This document shows, piece by piece, positions 8,326-16,999 of a DNA stretch of 64,000 nt (position 1 is the first letter of the stretch; every line of letters starts with the position of its first letter). Below the pieces are notes generated by a model. That model made no database searches. It worked only from the letters and a program-made list of their open reading frames with translations, and had not been told where the DNA came from. The position numbers and the translations under genes were made by a program. The stretch comes from Candidatus Fermentibacterota bacterium. GTDB taxonomy: Bacteria; Fermentibacterota; Fermentibacteria; Fermentibacterales; Fermentibacteraceae. The DNA lies in NCBI GenBank assembly GCA_002748705.1, contig PDSZ01000041.1:62001-126000 (forward strand). Direction: 5' to 3'.

Positions 8326-9054
8326 TCAGGAATCCTCCCCTACTACCACAGTTCCCAAACGGTGATCTTCAAGAATGCTAAGGAAATTGGCAGGTTCAGT
8401 AATATCAAAAACTACAATAGGCAGATCATTATCTCTGCATACCGCCACTGCTGCTGCGTCCATAACCTTCAGATCCCTTTCAAGGACTGTATTGTACGCA
8501 AGTCTGTCAAACCTGACCGCTTCAGGGTTCAGCTCAGGATCACTGTCATAAACTCCGTCAACTCTGGTGCCCTTGTAAAGAACAGAACAACCGGTTTGAG
8601 ATGCGCGAAGAGCAGCAGCGGTATCAGTTGACAGAAGCGGGTTCCCTGTTCCTCCGGCAAAGAAAACAATACTGCCCTGCTCAAGGAGCTTTCGGGCAGT
8701 GAATGGCGAGAAAACTTCAGCGCCTGCCTCAGGAACCGGCAAAGCAGAAAGCACGGCGGACTTGCCGCCGTGCCTGTTCACTGTATCCGATACTGCCAGA
8801 CAGTTCATCACTGTGGCAAGCATGCCGATGTAGTCAGCCCGGGTTCTGGTGAAGGCTGAGAGTTCCCGCCCTCTTGCGAAGTTGCCCCCGCCGATGACAA
8901 CCCCTATTCTGTACCCTGCTTCAGAGGCCTGAATGAGCACATCGGCTACTTTTTCGACAGTTTTCGGGTGGAATCCTCCGGTCTGCGGTCCGGCAAGAAC
9001 CTGGCCGCTGAGCTTGAGAAGAATACTTTTGTGTTTACCGGGACCGTCTTCCAC
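8326..9054 (-). CDS. pyrH: UMP kinase
   Basis: Amino-acid-kinase-fold enzyme that phosphorylates UMP to UDP, feeding CTP, UDP-sugar and dTTP synthesis. Signatures: ILLKLSGQVLAGPQTGGFHP (phosphate loop), GVVIGGGNFARGRELSAFTR, RADYIGMLATVMNCLAVSD, FFAGGTGNPLLSTDTAAALR and VDGVYDSDP. 242 residues, normal length. The annotated start is GTG 9054, 4 nt after the tsf stop; no strong ribosome site is seen, so translation probably depends on coupling to tsf. Confidence 0.95.
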   Translation of the reverse strand: MEDGPGKHKSILLKLSGQVLAGPQTGGFHPKTVEKVADVLIQASEAGYRIGVVIGGGNFARGRELSAFTRTRADYIGMLATVMNCLAVSDTVNRHGGKSAVLSALPVPEAGAEVFSPFTARKLLEQGSIVFFAGGTGNPLLSTDTAAALRASQTGCSVLYKGTRVDGVYDSDPELNPEAVRFDRLAYNTVLERDLKVMDAAAVAVCRDNDLPIVVFDITEPANFLSILEDHRLGTVVVGEDS

Positions 9055-9058
9055 CTGT

Positions 9059-9655
9059 TTATCCGCCTATCTGGAAACGGGCAAATTTGTTTATGACGAT
9101 GTTCTCGCCGACCTTTGCCACAGCAGCGGTAAGGGCATCTGACACTTTGCCTACCTCAGCATCGTGAATCCACTCCTGATCCAGAAGACAGATCTCGCCG
9201 TAGAACTTGTCCAAACGGCCCTCTACTATCTTTTCCTTAATATTCTCAGGCTTGTTGCTGTCTGCAAGCTGGTTCATAAGAACTTCCTTCTCCTCGGCAA
9301 TTCTTGCTTCAGGAATATCTTCTCTCCTGACGAATTCAGGAGAAGCTGCAGCTATGTGCATTGCTACCTGCTTGCAGAATACCTGGAAGTCCTCTGTTCT
9401 TGCAACGAAATCCGTTTCGCAGTTAACTTCAACCAGAACACCGAGCTTGCCTACTCCGTGGATGTAAGGGTAAACAAGACCCTCATTGGCCTGCCTTGCA
9501 GCCTTCCTGGCAGCTACCTTTACGCCCTGTTCACGGAGGTGCCTGAGAGCACCGTCAAGGTCTCCGCCGGTCTCCTCCAGAGCCTTCTTGCACTCCATCA
9601 TACCTGCGCCGGAAATCTTTCTCAGTTCTTTAACTGTCTTTGCGTTCACTGCCAT
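9059..9655 (-). CDS. tsf: Translation elongation factor Ts
   Basis: Guanine nucleotide exchange factor for EF-Tu. The N-terminal UBA-like domain reads VKELRKISGAGMMECKKALE, then LREQGVKVAARKAARQANEG and GVLVEVNCETDFVARTEDF, both typical. At 198 residues it is the short form that lacks most of the second dimerisation subdomain found in E. coli (283 residues), as in many other phyla. GAGGAA just before the ATG overlaps the end of rpsB, with only 2 nt between the genes. Confidence 0.95.
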   Translation of the reverse strand: MAVNAKTVKELRKISGAGMMECKKALEETGGDLDGALRHLREQGVKVAARKAARQANEGLVYPYIHGVGKLGVLVEVNCETDFVARTEDFQVFCKQVAMHIAAASPEFVRREDIPEARIAEEKEVLMNQLADSNKPENIKEKIVEGRLDKFYGEICLLDQEWIHDAEVGKVSDALTAAVAKVGENIVINKFARFQIGG

Positions 9656-9657
9656 TT

Positions 9658-10557
9658 TTATTCCTCCCCGCCTGTCTCTGAGGCGGATTCTTTCTTTTCA
9701 TCCTGCACCGGCTCTTCAGGGGCTTCTGCAGTTTTTTCAGTTTCCTTCTCAGCCTTCTTACCGGCTTTCTTCTCCGGCTTCTTCTTATCCTTTTCGTCTG
9801 TTTTCTTTTCTGATTTCTTTGCAGACTTCTTCACAGGTCCGGTATCACTCTCATCCTTTGAGTCCCTGCGCTTTCTGCCCTCTGAACCCAGAAGAGCAGC
9901 GTCAGCCAGAGCGCCGACGATTAGGTCTATTGACTTGATGGCATCATCGTTGGCTGGAATGGGGTAATCAACCTCTGTGGGATCACAGTTGGTATCCACA
10001 AGCGCGATGCAGGGAATACCCAGGTTGCGGGCTTCCTGAACTGCAATGGCTTCTTTCTTGATATCAACAACAACAACAGCGCCGGGAAGGCCCTTCATGT
10101 GCCTGATGCCCTTGAGGTACTTGTTGATTCGCTCCATCTCTCTGGTCTTCTGGAGTATTTCACGCTTCTTGAAGCCTCTGGGCCAGCCCTTCCGCTCCAT
10201 TTCCTCAAGCTCCTCAAGTCTCTTTATGCTCTTGAAAATGGTGTTGTAGTTGGTGAGTGTTCCGCCAAGCCATCTTTCTGTCATGTAGAACATTCCGGAT
10301 CTTTCCGCATGCTCTCTGACGCTCTCCCGACCCTGCTTCTTGGTTGCCACGAAAAGAACATCCTTGCCGCCGGCAACAATCTTGCTGACCAGGTTGATTG
10401 CGTCTTCCAGATTCTTTCGGGTCTTCTTGAGGTCGATGATATGGATACCGTTACGGGCCATGAAGATGTAATTCTTCATTCTGGGGTTCCAGCGCTTCTC
10501 CTGGTGGCCGAAGTGTACTCCGGCTTCCAGCAGATCCTGAATAGTCGGGCTCTGCAT
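9658..10557 (-). CDS. rpsB: 30S ribosomal protein S2 with a long charged C-terminal extension
   Basis: Small-subunit protein with the standard S2 body: MQSPTIQDLLEAGVHFGHQE at the start, NGIHIIDLKKT, VLFVATKKQGRE, ERWLGGTLTNY, PGAVVVVDIKKEAIAVQEA and GIPCIALVDTNCDP. The core ends near residue 225. About 75 residues of almost pure Lys/Glu/Ala/Ser/Pro follow, predicted disordered and absent from E. coli S2 (241 residues). First gene of the rpsB-tsf-pyrH-frr-uppS-cdsA-dxr-rseP run. AAGGA (10566-10570) lies 8 nt upstream of the ATG, and a strong stem-loop precedes it. Confidence 0.96.
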   Translation of the reverse strand: MQSPTIQDLLEAGVHFGHQEKRWNPRMKNYIFMARNGIHIIDLKKTRKNLEDAINLVSKIVAGGKDVLFVATKKQGRESVREHAERSGMFYMTERWLGGTLTNYNTIFKSIKRLEELEEMERKGWPRGFKKREILQKTREMERINKYLKGIRHMKGLPGAVVVVDIKKEAIAVQEARNLGIPCIALVDTNCDPTEVDYPIPANDDAIKSIDLIVGALADAALLGSEGRKRRDSKDESDTGPVKKSAKKSEKKTDEKDKKKPEKKAGKKAEKETEKTAEAPEEPVQDEKKESASETGGEE

Positions 10558-10584
10558 TGTGTCTTTCCTTTCGGTTAAGCCTCC

Positions 10585-10644
10585 GGTGGGAACAGGCTCC
10601 TGCCCGAAACTTTCGGGCCACCTAGGAGCCTGCTCCTGTCCACC
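10585..10644 (-). promoter_or_regulatory. Structured 5' leader of rpsB (candidate S2 autoregulatory element)
   Basis: The transcript upstream of rpsB can fold into a three-tier hairpin: an outer 5-bp stem (10585-10589 with 10640-10644, GGTGG/CCACC), a middle perfect 9-bp stem CAGGCTCCT (10593-10601) with AGGAGCCTG (10624-10632), and an apical 7-bp stem CCCGAAA (10603-10609) with TTTCGGG (10611-10617) closed by a single nominal loop base, so its top pairs must open. No T-run follows and the ribosome site begins about 15 nt downstream, so it is better placed to regulate translation than to terminate. S2 binding to its own leader is established in E. coli; that it happens here is inference. Confidence 0.55.
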
Positions 10645-10794
10645 GTGTGTGTTAAACAGCCTTCTGTTCCAGTACGGATCAGATGTGAACTCCTGGCGTT
10701 ATTATTCAACAGGCTTCTTCTCAGACCGGAATACCAGGCATATGCCATGCAGTCTTTGCCCAGCCGGTTGAAACACCTGAAGCGATTCGGAACT

Positions 10795-11181
10795 CTAACG
10801 CTTGGAGAACTGGAATCTCTTCCTTGCCTTAGGCTGTCCGTATTTCTTTCTTTCAACAACTCTGGGATCACGACGAAGCATTCCTGCAGCCTTGAGAGGA
10901 TGCCTGAAATCAGGATTTGCCTCTACCAGCGCCCTGGCGATGCCCATTCTGATGGCGCCTGCCTGGCCGGTAATCCCTCCGCCTTTAACATTAATTACAA
11001 GGTCATATGAGCCGGTAACCTTAACTGTCTGAAGCGGCTCGAATGCGTGATCTTTCTGTCTCAGGTCACCAAAATACTCTACAGGCGTCTTGCGGTTCAC
11101 GACAATTCTGCCTGAACCTGGCCTGAGGTAGCATCTGGCAGTTGCAGACTTTCTTCTTCCAACACCGATGTACTGTTCCAT
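10795..11181 (-). CDS. rpsI: 30S ribosomal protein S9
   Basis: 128 residues ending in the basic [11 protein letters not shown] tail that reaches the ribosomal P site. Body motifs [53 protein letters not shown] and [15 protein letters not shown] are characteristic. It follows rplM by 12 nt, the universal bacterial pair. The 237-nt gap to rpsB contains a palindromic GGCATATGCC (near 10737-10746) and the rpsB leader. Confidence 0.97.
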   Translation of the reverse strand: MEQYIGVGRRKSATARCYLRPGSGRIVVNRKTPVEYFGDLRQKDHAFEPLQTVKVTGSYDLVINVKGGGITGQAGAIRMGIARALVEANPDFRHPLKAAGMLRRDPRVVERKKYGQPKARKRFQFSKR

Positions 11182-11193
11182 ACTGCCCCCTGA

Positions 11194-11625
11194 CTACTTG
11201 ATCTCAAGTACCCTGGGCTGCTGGGCAGCGTGGGTATGCTCGGGACCGGAGAATATTTTCAGTTTCTTAAGCTGGGCTCTGCTCAGCCTGTTCTTGGGAA
11301 GCATACCTCTCACTGCGTGGGTAAGAACCCTTTCAGGGTGTTTCTCCATCATATCACGCATGGTGGTAGCCTTCTGACCGCCTGCATATCCTGTGTGGCG
11401 GTAATAAATTTTCTGATCAAGCTTTCTGCCGGTGATGCGCATCTTCTCAACATTCACTACAACGACGAAGTCTCCTGTATCCATGTGCGGTGTGTAAACC
11501 GGCTTGTTTTTGCCCTGAAGAATCATGGCAAGCTTGGCAGAGAGCCTTCCAAGAGTCTGGTCCGTTGCGTCAACGACCCACCAGTCTCTCTTGATCTCTC
11601 CGGCCTTTGCTGAATAGGTCTTCAC
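11194..11625 (-). CDS. rplM: 50S ribosomal protein L13
   Basis: 143 residues with the L13 hallmarks RDWWVVDATDQTLGRLSAKL, KPVYTPHMDTGDFVVVVNVE, KIYYRHTGYAGGQKATTMRD and AVRGMLPKNRLSRAQLKKLK. It begins the rplM-rpsI operon. The ribosome-binding region is GGAAAGTGAAG directly before the ATG. The 139 nt upstream must hold its promoter; I could not find a convincing -35/-10 pair. Confidence 0.96.
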   Translation of the reverse strand: MKTYSAKAGEIKRDWWVVDATDQTLGRLSAKLAMILQGKNKPVYTPHMDTGDFVVVVNVEKMRITGRKLDQKIYYRHTGYAGGQKATTMRDMMEKHPERVLTHAVRGMLPKNRLSRAQLKKLKIFSGPEHTHAAQQPRVLEIK

Positions 11626-11764
11626 TTTCCAGGCCTCCGGAAAAGGTTGGTGTACTTTATGTTAATCTTCTTCATTTTTCTTCGGGGGCTCCGGCTTTCG
11701 CCAGGTGTATCTACGCCCTGCCCTCTTACTGTACACATGCCGAGGGGTCTCAAATCTTATTGAT

Positions 11765-12283
11765 TCAGGAGGAAAAGTCAAGTGCTGTAAGAAGCTCTGT
11801 AAGTTTGTCGCAGGTGCAGAGAGAGCAGTGCCCTTTTTCCATCAGATTCCATGCCCCTGGGGTGTAAACTGCAGAGGATACCACCATGTGGAACCCGGCA
11901 CTGCGAAGAAAAGCGTTCTTTCCTACTAATGCAAGCGCTCTAAGTTCTTCCGGTATTCTGGACTGAAAACCCTGTGGAGACACAACCACCTGATTGCGTC
12001 TGAAAGGCATCAGAACCTCCACACCATCACTGCTGCTGTACCTGAACGGCCTTGAGAAACCCTCTTCCCTCAACAGATTCCAGGTAACCTGGTAGATATG
12101 CCGGCCTCTTCTGTCAGGCAGCCCTTCTCCCTTAAGGGAAATGAACCTGCCAGGCAGCACCGGAGGGCTGCCCAGTATCTGCTGCATTTCCAGAGGAAAA
12201 GGCAGGGTTGGTTCAGGGGAGTCCAGATTCAGAACCGCCCTTCCAAGGGCTGTCCAGAACTCTCTGTTCATTCTGTTTTTCAC
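11765..12283 (-). CDS. Uncharacterised protein in the recA-recX operon, possible degenerate restriction-endonuclease-like fold
   Basis: 172 residues with no family I recognise with confidence. It starts with an ATG overlapping the recX stop by 4 nt, so it is translated with recA-recX. The C-terminal third (GFHMVVSSAVYTPGAWNLME, then CSLCTCDKLTELL) resembles the end of Mrr-type PD-(D/E)xK nucleases ('xGVxVTTSxFTxxAxxxA.xxxIxLIDGxxL'). The preceding DGVEVLMPF/QVVVSP segment could be the central beta-hairpin, but the Lys of the catalytic motif is missing, so it would be inactive or very divergent. No signal peptide or transmembrane segment. The link to DNA repair rests on position plus this weak likeness. 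Confidence 0.6.
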   Translation of the reverse strand: MKNRMNREFWTALGRAVLNLDSPEPTLPFPLEMQQILGSPPVLPGRFISLKGEGLPDRRGRHIYQVTWNLLREEGFSRPFRYSSSDGVEVLMPFRRNQVVVSPQGFQSRIPEELRALALVGKNAFLRSAGFHMVVSSAVYTPGAWNLMEKGHCSLCTCDKLTELLTALDFSS

Positions 12284-12852
12284 AGAGCCTCCTGAAGAAC
12301 CCTGAATATCACCTCAGAGGAAAAACCCCTTCGGGAGAGCCATCCTGCAGCTCTTCTTCTGGCCCGCTCCCTGTCTTCAAGAGAACCGTAACGACTGACA
12401 ACGGTTCTTACCAGTTCATCAATGCGATCTGAGTCGGAGAAATCCGCAAGGACCTGTTCCACCACCTGTGGAGATACTCCCTTTCGAAGAAGCTCTCGTT
12501 TCATCCCTGCTCTGCCCAGGACCCTGGAACCTGCAAGGAGAGAACTGAACCGCATGTCGTCAACATAGCCGTATTCCTCTGCCCATTTTACAGTCTGGGA
12601 TGCTGTATCAGAGCTGTAGCCCTTTGCAACAAGTCGTTTGTGAAGCTGCCCTGTTGATCTTTCAGCAGCAGCGAGATAATTACCTGCATCTTCTCTGGCA
12701 GCAGCTCTCTGAAGCTCTTCAAGGTATTGGGGCTCTGCAGGGGTTCCAATGCCGGGAGCCTCTGATGCGGCAACAAGAAATCTGCCGGAGGGAAGAGTGA
12801 CAAAAGCCCTGCCCCTTCCGGCTTTTTCAACAGAACATACCTTTTCGGTCAT
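12280..12852 (-). CDS. recX: Regulatory protein RecX
   Basis: Modulates RecA filament growth. 190 residues with the three-helix RecX repeats: [19 protein letters not shown] with [34 protein letters not shown], and a last repeat [20 protein letters not shown]. An N-terminal extension of about 60 residues precedes the repeats, as in many longer RecX proteins. ATG overlaps the recA stop (ATGA), the usual coupling. Confidence 0.88.
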   Translation of the reverse strand: MTEKVCSVEKAGRGRAFVTLPSGRFLVAASEAPGIGTPAEPQYLEELQRAAAREDAGNYLAAAERSTGQLHKRLVAKGYSSDTASQTVKWAEEYGYVDDMRFSSLLAGSRVLGRAGMKRELLRKGVSPQVVEQVLADFSDSDRIDELVRTVVSRYGSLEDRERARRRAAGWLSRRGFSSEVIFRVLQEAL

Positions 12853-13883
12853 TCTTCTTCTGAAGAAGTCTGTTCTTTGCTGTTCAGACCGAATGCGCCT
12901 CGCAGATCGAACTCAAGACCTGCAGCAGCCTGGGGGTTTTCCAGAAGGTACTTTCTGGCATTGTCCCGCCCCTGACCTATCTGCTGACCGCCCATTGAGT
13001 ACCATGTTCCTCTTCTGGTTACAAGCTCCTTCTCAAGGCCCAGATCTATCAGTTCTCCTGTTTTTGATATACCCTCTCCGTGGAGGATATCGAACTCGCA
13101 CTGCCTGAATGGAGGCGCGAGCTTGTTCTTGACCACCTTGACCCTTGTGCGGCTTCCCACCACTTCATCGCCGTTCTTTATAGAGGCAATGCGCCGTACA
13201 TCAAGACGGAGGCTGGAGTAGAACTTGAGAGCCCTTCCGCCTGTTGTGGTTTCAGGATTGCCGAACATCACGCCTATTTTCATTCTTATCTGGTTGATAA
13301 AAATCACAGTGCACTTTGACCTGGCAACTGCACCTGTGAGTTTTCTCAGTGCCTGGCTCATGAGTCTGGCCTGAAGGCCCACATGGCTGTCGCCCATTTC
13401 ACCTTCTATTTCAGCTCTGGGAACAAGCGCAGCCACAGAATCCACAACCACAGCGTCCACAGCATTGGAACGAACAAGGGTTTCGGTTATCTCAAGGGCC
13501 TGTTCACCGCTGTTGGGCTGTGACACCATGAGCCTGTCTATGTTAAGCCCCAGTTTTTCAGCATAAACCGGATCAAGGGCATGTTCCGCGTCTATGAAGG
13601 CCACCTCGCCGCCAACCTTCTGGGCATTGGCAAGCATATGAAGCGCAAGTGTTGTTTTGCCACTGCTTTCAGGGCCGTATATCTCTATGACCCTGCCTCT
13701 GGGAACTCCGCCGACACCAAGCGCAATATCCAGAGAAAGAGAGCCTGTTGAAAATGAATCAACCTTCATCTCCGGAGCTTCGCCGAGCCTCATTATGGAG
13801 CCCTGCCCGAACTTTTTCTGAATCTGAAGAAATGCGGCGTCAAGCGCTTTCTGTCTGTTGTTCTCTGTTCTTTTCTCAGCCAT
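12849..13883 (-). CDS. recA: Recombinase RecA
   Basis: ATP-dependent strand-exchange protein and SOS co-protease. Walker [10 protein letters not shown] is near residue 70; the catalytic Glu is in [10 protein letters not shown]; Walker B is [10 protein letters not shown]; the mobile loops follow ([20 protein letters not shown], and [20 protein letters not shown]). The ATG at 13883 is chosen rather than an in-frame start 60 nt upstream because AAAGG lies 7 nt before it and the product then begins MAEKRTENN, giving a normal 344 residues. I looked for E. coli-type and B. subtilis-type LexA boxes in the 200 nt upstream and saw neither. Confidence 0.97.
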   Translation of the reverse strand: MAEKRTENNRQKALDAAFLQIQKKFGQGSIMRLGEAPEMKVDSFSTGSLSLDIALGVGGVPRGRVIEIYGPESSGKTTLALHMLANAQKVGGEVAFIDAEHALDPVYAEKLGLNIDRLMVSQPNSGEQALEITETLVRSNAVDAVVVDSVAALVPRAEIEGEMGDSHVGLQARLMSQALRKLTGAVARSKCTVIFINQIRMKIGVMFGNPETTTGGRALKFYSSLRLDVRRIASIKNGDEVVGSRTRVKVVKNKLAPPFRQCEFDILHGEGISKTGELIDLGLEKELVTRRGTWYSMGGQQIGQGRDNARKYLLENPQAAAGLEFDLRGAFGLNSKEQTSSEEE

Positions 13884-14085
13884 GGCAACACCTTTCGGAA
13901 ACAACCTGAGTGACCCTGATGAGGGGACTATTCCTGCCATCACAGACGAGCATAGTAAACAAATGTATCCTCGGCAAGGCTATGGCATATACAGGGCATA
14001 CAATCATCATGTCTTGCGGTTTTTTCTGTGAATCAATTATACCTCTTTCCGTCGTGACGCAGGAAGCATTTAACAAAGGCAGCAG

Positions 14086-15285
14086 ATGATGGAATCTATC
14101 AGAAACATCTTCAGAACCGGCTATGGCCCGTCAAGCAGTCATACCATGGGGCCTGCCAGAGCAGCAGAGGAGTTTATTAAAAAGCATCCTGATGCTGAAG
14201 AGATCAGTATCACTCTCTATGGCAGCCTTGCCGCCACCGGCAGGGGACATCTGACAGACAAGGCACTTGTTAAAACCCTTCATCCCCTGAAGGTCAGCAT
14301 TATCTGGAAACCTGATGTGTTTCTGCCTGAGCATGCCAACGGAATGGTTTTTCAGGCTGTAACAGGCAAAGGAACCCTGTCGAAACCCTGGAAAGTATTC
14401 AGTACAGGAGGCGGAGCGCTCTCCACAGATGCGGAAAACGGAAATTCACAGCAGCAGATATACAGGCAGAAAAACATGAAAGAAGTAATTCAGTGGTGCT
14501 CCCTTAACGGTTCACAGATATGGGAACTGGTTTTTGAAGCAGAGGGAGAGCAGATAGAAGGCTTTCTTGCTCAGGTATGGGAAACCATGCAAAGAACCGT
14601 CAGTCATGGACTTGAATCTGAAGGAGTTCTTCCTGGAGGGCTGGGAATTCCCAGAAAAGCAGCTTTGTACCTTACAAGATCGGAGGGCTGCTCAGGATCC
14701 CTGAAGAGACGGGCAAGTCTCTTCGCCTTTGCGCTTGCGGCAGCTGAAGAAAACGCAAGCGGAGGTCAAGTTGTTACAGCCCCTACCTGCGGTTCCTGCG
14801 GAGTGCTTCCCGGGGTTCTGTACTACATGAAACACTTCCACAGAGCGTCAGATTCCAGAATACTGAGAGCTTTGGCCACCGCAGGGTTTATCGGAGCCAT
14901 AGTAAGGCGTAACGGTTCCATCTCAGGTGCAGAGGTGGGCTGCCAGGGGGAAATAGGAACCGCCTGCGCTATGGCTGCCGGAGCTGTTCTTCAGCTCTTC
15001 GGAGGTTCACCGAAACAGGTTGAATACGCTGCGGAAATGGGTCTTGAACACCACCTCGGGCTTACCTGTGACCCTGTAAAGGGAATGGTACAGGTCCCAT
15101 GCATTGAGAGAAACGCTTTCGCCGCATCAAGAGCAATGGATGCCAACGCCTATGCCATAATGTCCGATGGAACCCACAAAATAGACTTTGACCATGTTGT
15201 GAAAACAATGCTGAAAACCGGTCACGATCTGCCTTCACTTTACAGAGAAACTGCTCTGGGGGGACTGGCTTCTGAATATCCTTAG
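14086..15285 (+). CDS. sdaA: L-serine ammonia-lyase (iron-sulfur L-serine dehydratase), single-chain
   Basis: Deaminates L-serine to pyruvate and ammonia with a [4Fe-4S] cluster. The N-terminal beta domain (GYGPSSSHTMGPARAAEEF, residues about 13-32) is fused to the alpha domain. Cluster cysteines lie in TAPTCGSCGVLPGVLYY, VGCQGEIGTACAMAAGA and LTCDPVKGMVQVPCIERN. The 399-residue length is a little short for fused enzymes (about 450), with a compact linker. AAAGG precedes the first of two adjacent ATGs. The gene is divergent from recA and its last bases overlap the end of thpR tail-to-tail. Confidence 0.93.
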   Translation: MMESIRNIFRTGYGPSSSHTMGPARAAEEFIKKHPDAEEISITLYGSLAATGRGHLTDKALVKTLHPLKVSIIWKPDVFLPEHANGMVFQAVTGKGTLSKPWKVFSTGGGALSTDAENGNSQQQIYRQKNMKEVIQWCSLNGSQIWELVFEAEGEQIEGFLAQVWETMQRTVSHGLESEGVLPGGLGIPRKAALYLTRSEGCSGSLKRRASLFAFALAAAEENASGGQVVTAPTCGSCGVLPGVLYYMKHFHRASDSRILRALATAGFIGAIVRRNGSISGAEVGCQGEIGTACAMAAGAVLQLFGGSPKQVEYAAEMGLEHHLGLTCDPVKGMVQVPCIERNAFAASRAMDANAYAIMSDGTHKIDFDHVVKTMLKTGHDLPSLYRETALGGLASEYP

Positions 15286-15797
15286 AGACCTGTACTGTGA
15301 AGAATGGTGTAAACCGAACCTTTACCGGTGAGTTCACTTGAGTAAAGACCAATGGTGGAAGAGGCCCCGATTAAGCTTTCCCGCCAGGGCAGAAAGGGTA
15401 TGGAAAAGCCCCTTCGAGCACGGGCAACAGTTATGTGAGGACAATACCTGCAGGTTTTAGTGAGTCCTCTGTCATCAGGTATTGAACCCAGCTTTTCTGC
15501 AAGATCGAACACCCCTTCAGAAAACTTTCCTGATACCCACAGTACTGAAGACGGCCTGCCGAATGTGCCCAGTCTGTTCAAAGTGAACTCCACAGGCAGG
15601 AAGCTCTTAATCTGTGATTCTTTCATCTTCTGAATAACACTGTCGGGGTTCACATTCCCGAGAAACCTCAGCGTTACATGGAGGTTTTCACAGGAGGTCC
15701 ACCTCAAATCAGAATGCTGTCTGGAAAGTGGTTCAATCCAGTCGCTGATTGATCTCCGCACTTCTGAGGGCAGTTCCATTGCTATGAAAAGTCTCAA
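15282..15797 (-). CDS. thpR: RNA 2',3'-cyclic phosphodiesterase (ThpR / 2'-5' RNA ligase family)
   Basis: 2H phosphoesterase-fold enzyme; family members open 2',3'-cyclic phosphates on RNA or join 2'-5' RNA ends. Both catalytic HxTx motifs are present: HVTLRFLGNV and HITVARARR. The most likely start is TTG 15797, which overlaps the cinA stop (TTGA) behind GGAGCTT and gives MRLFIAMELP, the expected first beta strand. The longer open frame upstream lies inside cinA. The resulting 171 residues match the family's usual 170-190. The cinA-thpR linkage is common in bacteria. Confidence 0.88.
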   Translation of the reverse strand: MRLFIAMELPSEVRRSISDWIEPLSRQHSDLRWTSCENLHVTLRFLGNVNPDSVIQKMKESQIKSFLPVEFTLNRLGTFGRPSSVLWVSGKFSEGVFDLAEKLGSIPDDRGLTKTCRYCPHITVARARRGFSIPFLPWRESLIGASSTIGLYSSELTGKGSVYTILHSTGL

Positions 15798-16999
15798 CCC
15801 AGAAGCTCCAGCAGAGAACCAAGGGAACGGGATACTGCCCCTTCTCTGACAGTCTCTCTGTTTCCCCCTATTCGCCACAGATCAGCTCTCTCCCCTTTGG
15901 GAGTAAGCGCTGCTGTCCAGACAGTTCCAACAGGCTTTTCATCTGTTCCGCCTCCAGGGCCTGCAATACCTGTAACAGCAACTGCGCAGTGGGAACCTGT
16001 TATTTCCCTTACTCCCCTGGCCATTGCCAGAGCAGTCTCCCTGCTAACTGCTCCCCATGAAGCAAGTACAGTCTCAGAAACACCAAGCAGACTGGTTTTA
16101 ACCCTGTTGGAATAGGAGATTACACCACCGGCAAACCACTCTGAAGAGCCTGAAACAGAGGTGACTGCTCTTCCAATGCCGCCGCCGGTGCAGGACTCTG
16201 CCACTGAGAGCAGGTATTGACTTTTTACAAGCTTCCTGCCAAGCACCTCTTCAAGGGTCTCGTCCCTCTTTGTGGAGTAAACCCTTCCAGCCAGCTTTGT
16301 TATTACAGCGCTGCGGAATTCTTCAGCCCCTGGCCCGCTCACCTTTACATCAACCCTTCCAGGTGAAGGAAGATATGCAGGAATCACACCGAATTTCTCC
16401 GAGGTCTCCTTAAGGGAATCAAAGAGATCGTTCTCCTTCAAACCCCATGTTCTTATGAAAAGAACAGCCTCAGTTCTGCCGGGAATCGCATCTGCCGCCG
16501 CAAGGCAGGGTTCAATAAGTGCCCGGGATTCAGATGGGACTCCCGGAACACAGATAACTGCAGAATTTGAATAACTTATGACTACCCCAGGGGCTATTCC
16601 AACCGGATTCATTACCGGTATGGCGCCGGCGGGAATATCAGCCTGCTTCAGAGCTGACTCTGGAACCCCGAGACCATATTGTCTCTGTTTTTTTCGGACC
16701 ATAGCTTCAGCTTCAGGGTTTCTTTCAAGGGGCTTTTCAAGGGCCTTTGCTACTCCTTTAAGAGTCAGGTCGTCATCTGTGGGGCCAAGCCCCCCTGATA
16801 TGATAAGTATTCTTCCCGGCAGTAAAAGCTCATGCACTGAGCGGGATATATCCTGCACAGAATCACGAACCACCTTTGCCCCCTTAACAGGAAGGCCGTA
16901 TTCTCCTAAAATGCCTGAAAAGCGGTAAAGGTTAACATCCTGTGTTCTGCCGCTTAGAAGTTCATCTCCCACTATGAGCAGAGCAGACTCCGTGTACAA
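15794..16999 (-). CDS. cinA: CinA: competence/damage-inducible protein with nicotinamide-nucleotide amidase domain
   Basis: Two-domain protein. The N-terminal MoCF/COG1058 domain (residues about 1-170) has ALLIVGDELLSGRTQDVN, ISGGLGPTDDDLT and VPGVPSE. The C-terminal PncC domain (about 250-401) has LLSVAESCTGGGIGRAVTSV and AVTGIAGPGGGTDEKPVG and hydrolyses NMN to nicotinate mononucleotide, recycling a DNA-ligase by-product. A TTG start directly abuts the pgpA stop (TGATTG). 401 residues, full length. Confidence 0.94.
   Translation of the reverse strand: MYTESALLIVGDELLSGRTQDVNLYRFSGILGEYGLPVKGAKVVRDSVQDISRSVHELLLPGRILIISGGLGPTDDDLTLKGVAKALEKPLERNPEAEAMVRKKQRQYGLGVPESALKQADIPAGAIPVMNPVGIAPGVVISYSNSAVICVPGVPSESRALIEPCLAAADAIPGRTEAVLFIRTWGLKENDLFDSLKETSEKFGVIPAYLPSPGRVDVKVSGPGAEEFRSAVITKLAGRVYSTKRDETLEEVLGRKLVKSQYLLSVAESCTGGGIGRAVTSVSGSSEWFAGGVISYSNRVKTSLLGVSETVLASWGAVSRETALAMARGVREITGSHCAVAVTGIAGPGGGTDEKPVGTVWTAALTPKGERADLWRIGGNRETVREGAVSRSLGSLLELLG

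Noticed and set aside
9164..9967. Plus-strand frame of 267 codons opposite tsf and rpsB
   Set aside because: Its composition is the mirror of the EF-Ts and S2 coding sequences; no start signal or homology.
10575..10871. Minus-strand frame over the rpsB leader and rpsI end
   Set aside because: Overlaps rpsI and the structured leader; the sequence looks non-protein-like and has no ribosome site.
13884..14085. LexA/SOS box upstream of recA
   Set aside because: Neither CTGT-N8-ACAG nor GAAC-N4-GTTC is present; short partial matches are at chance level.
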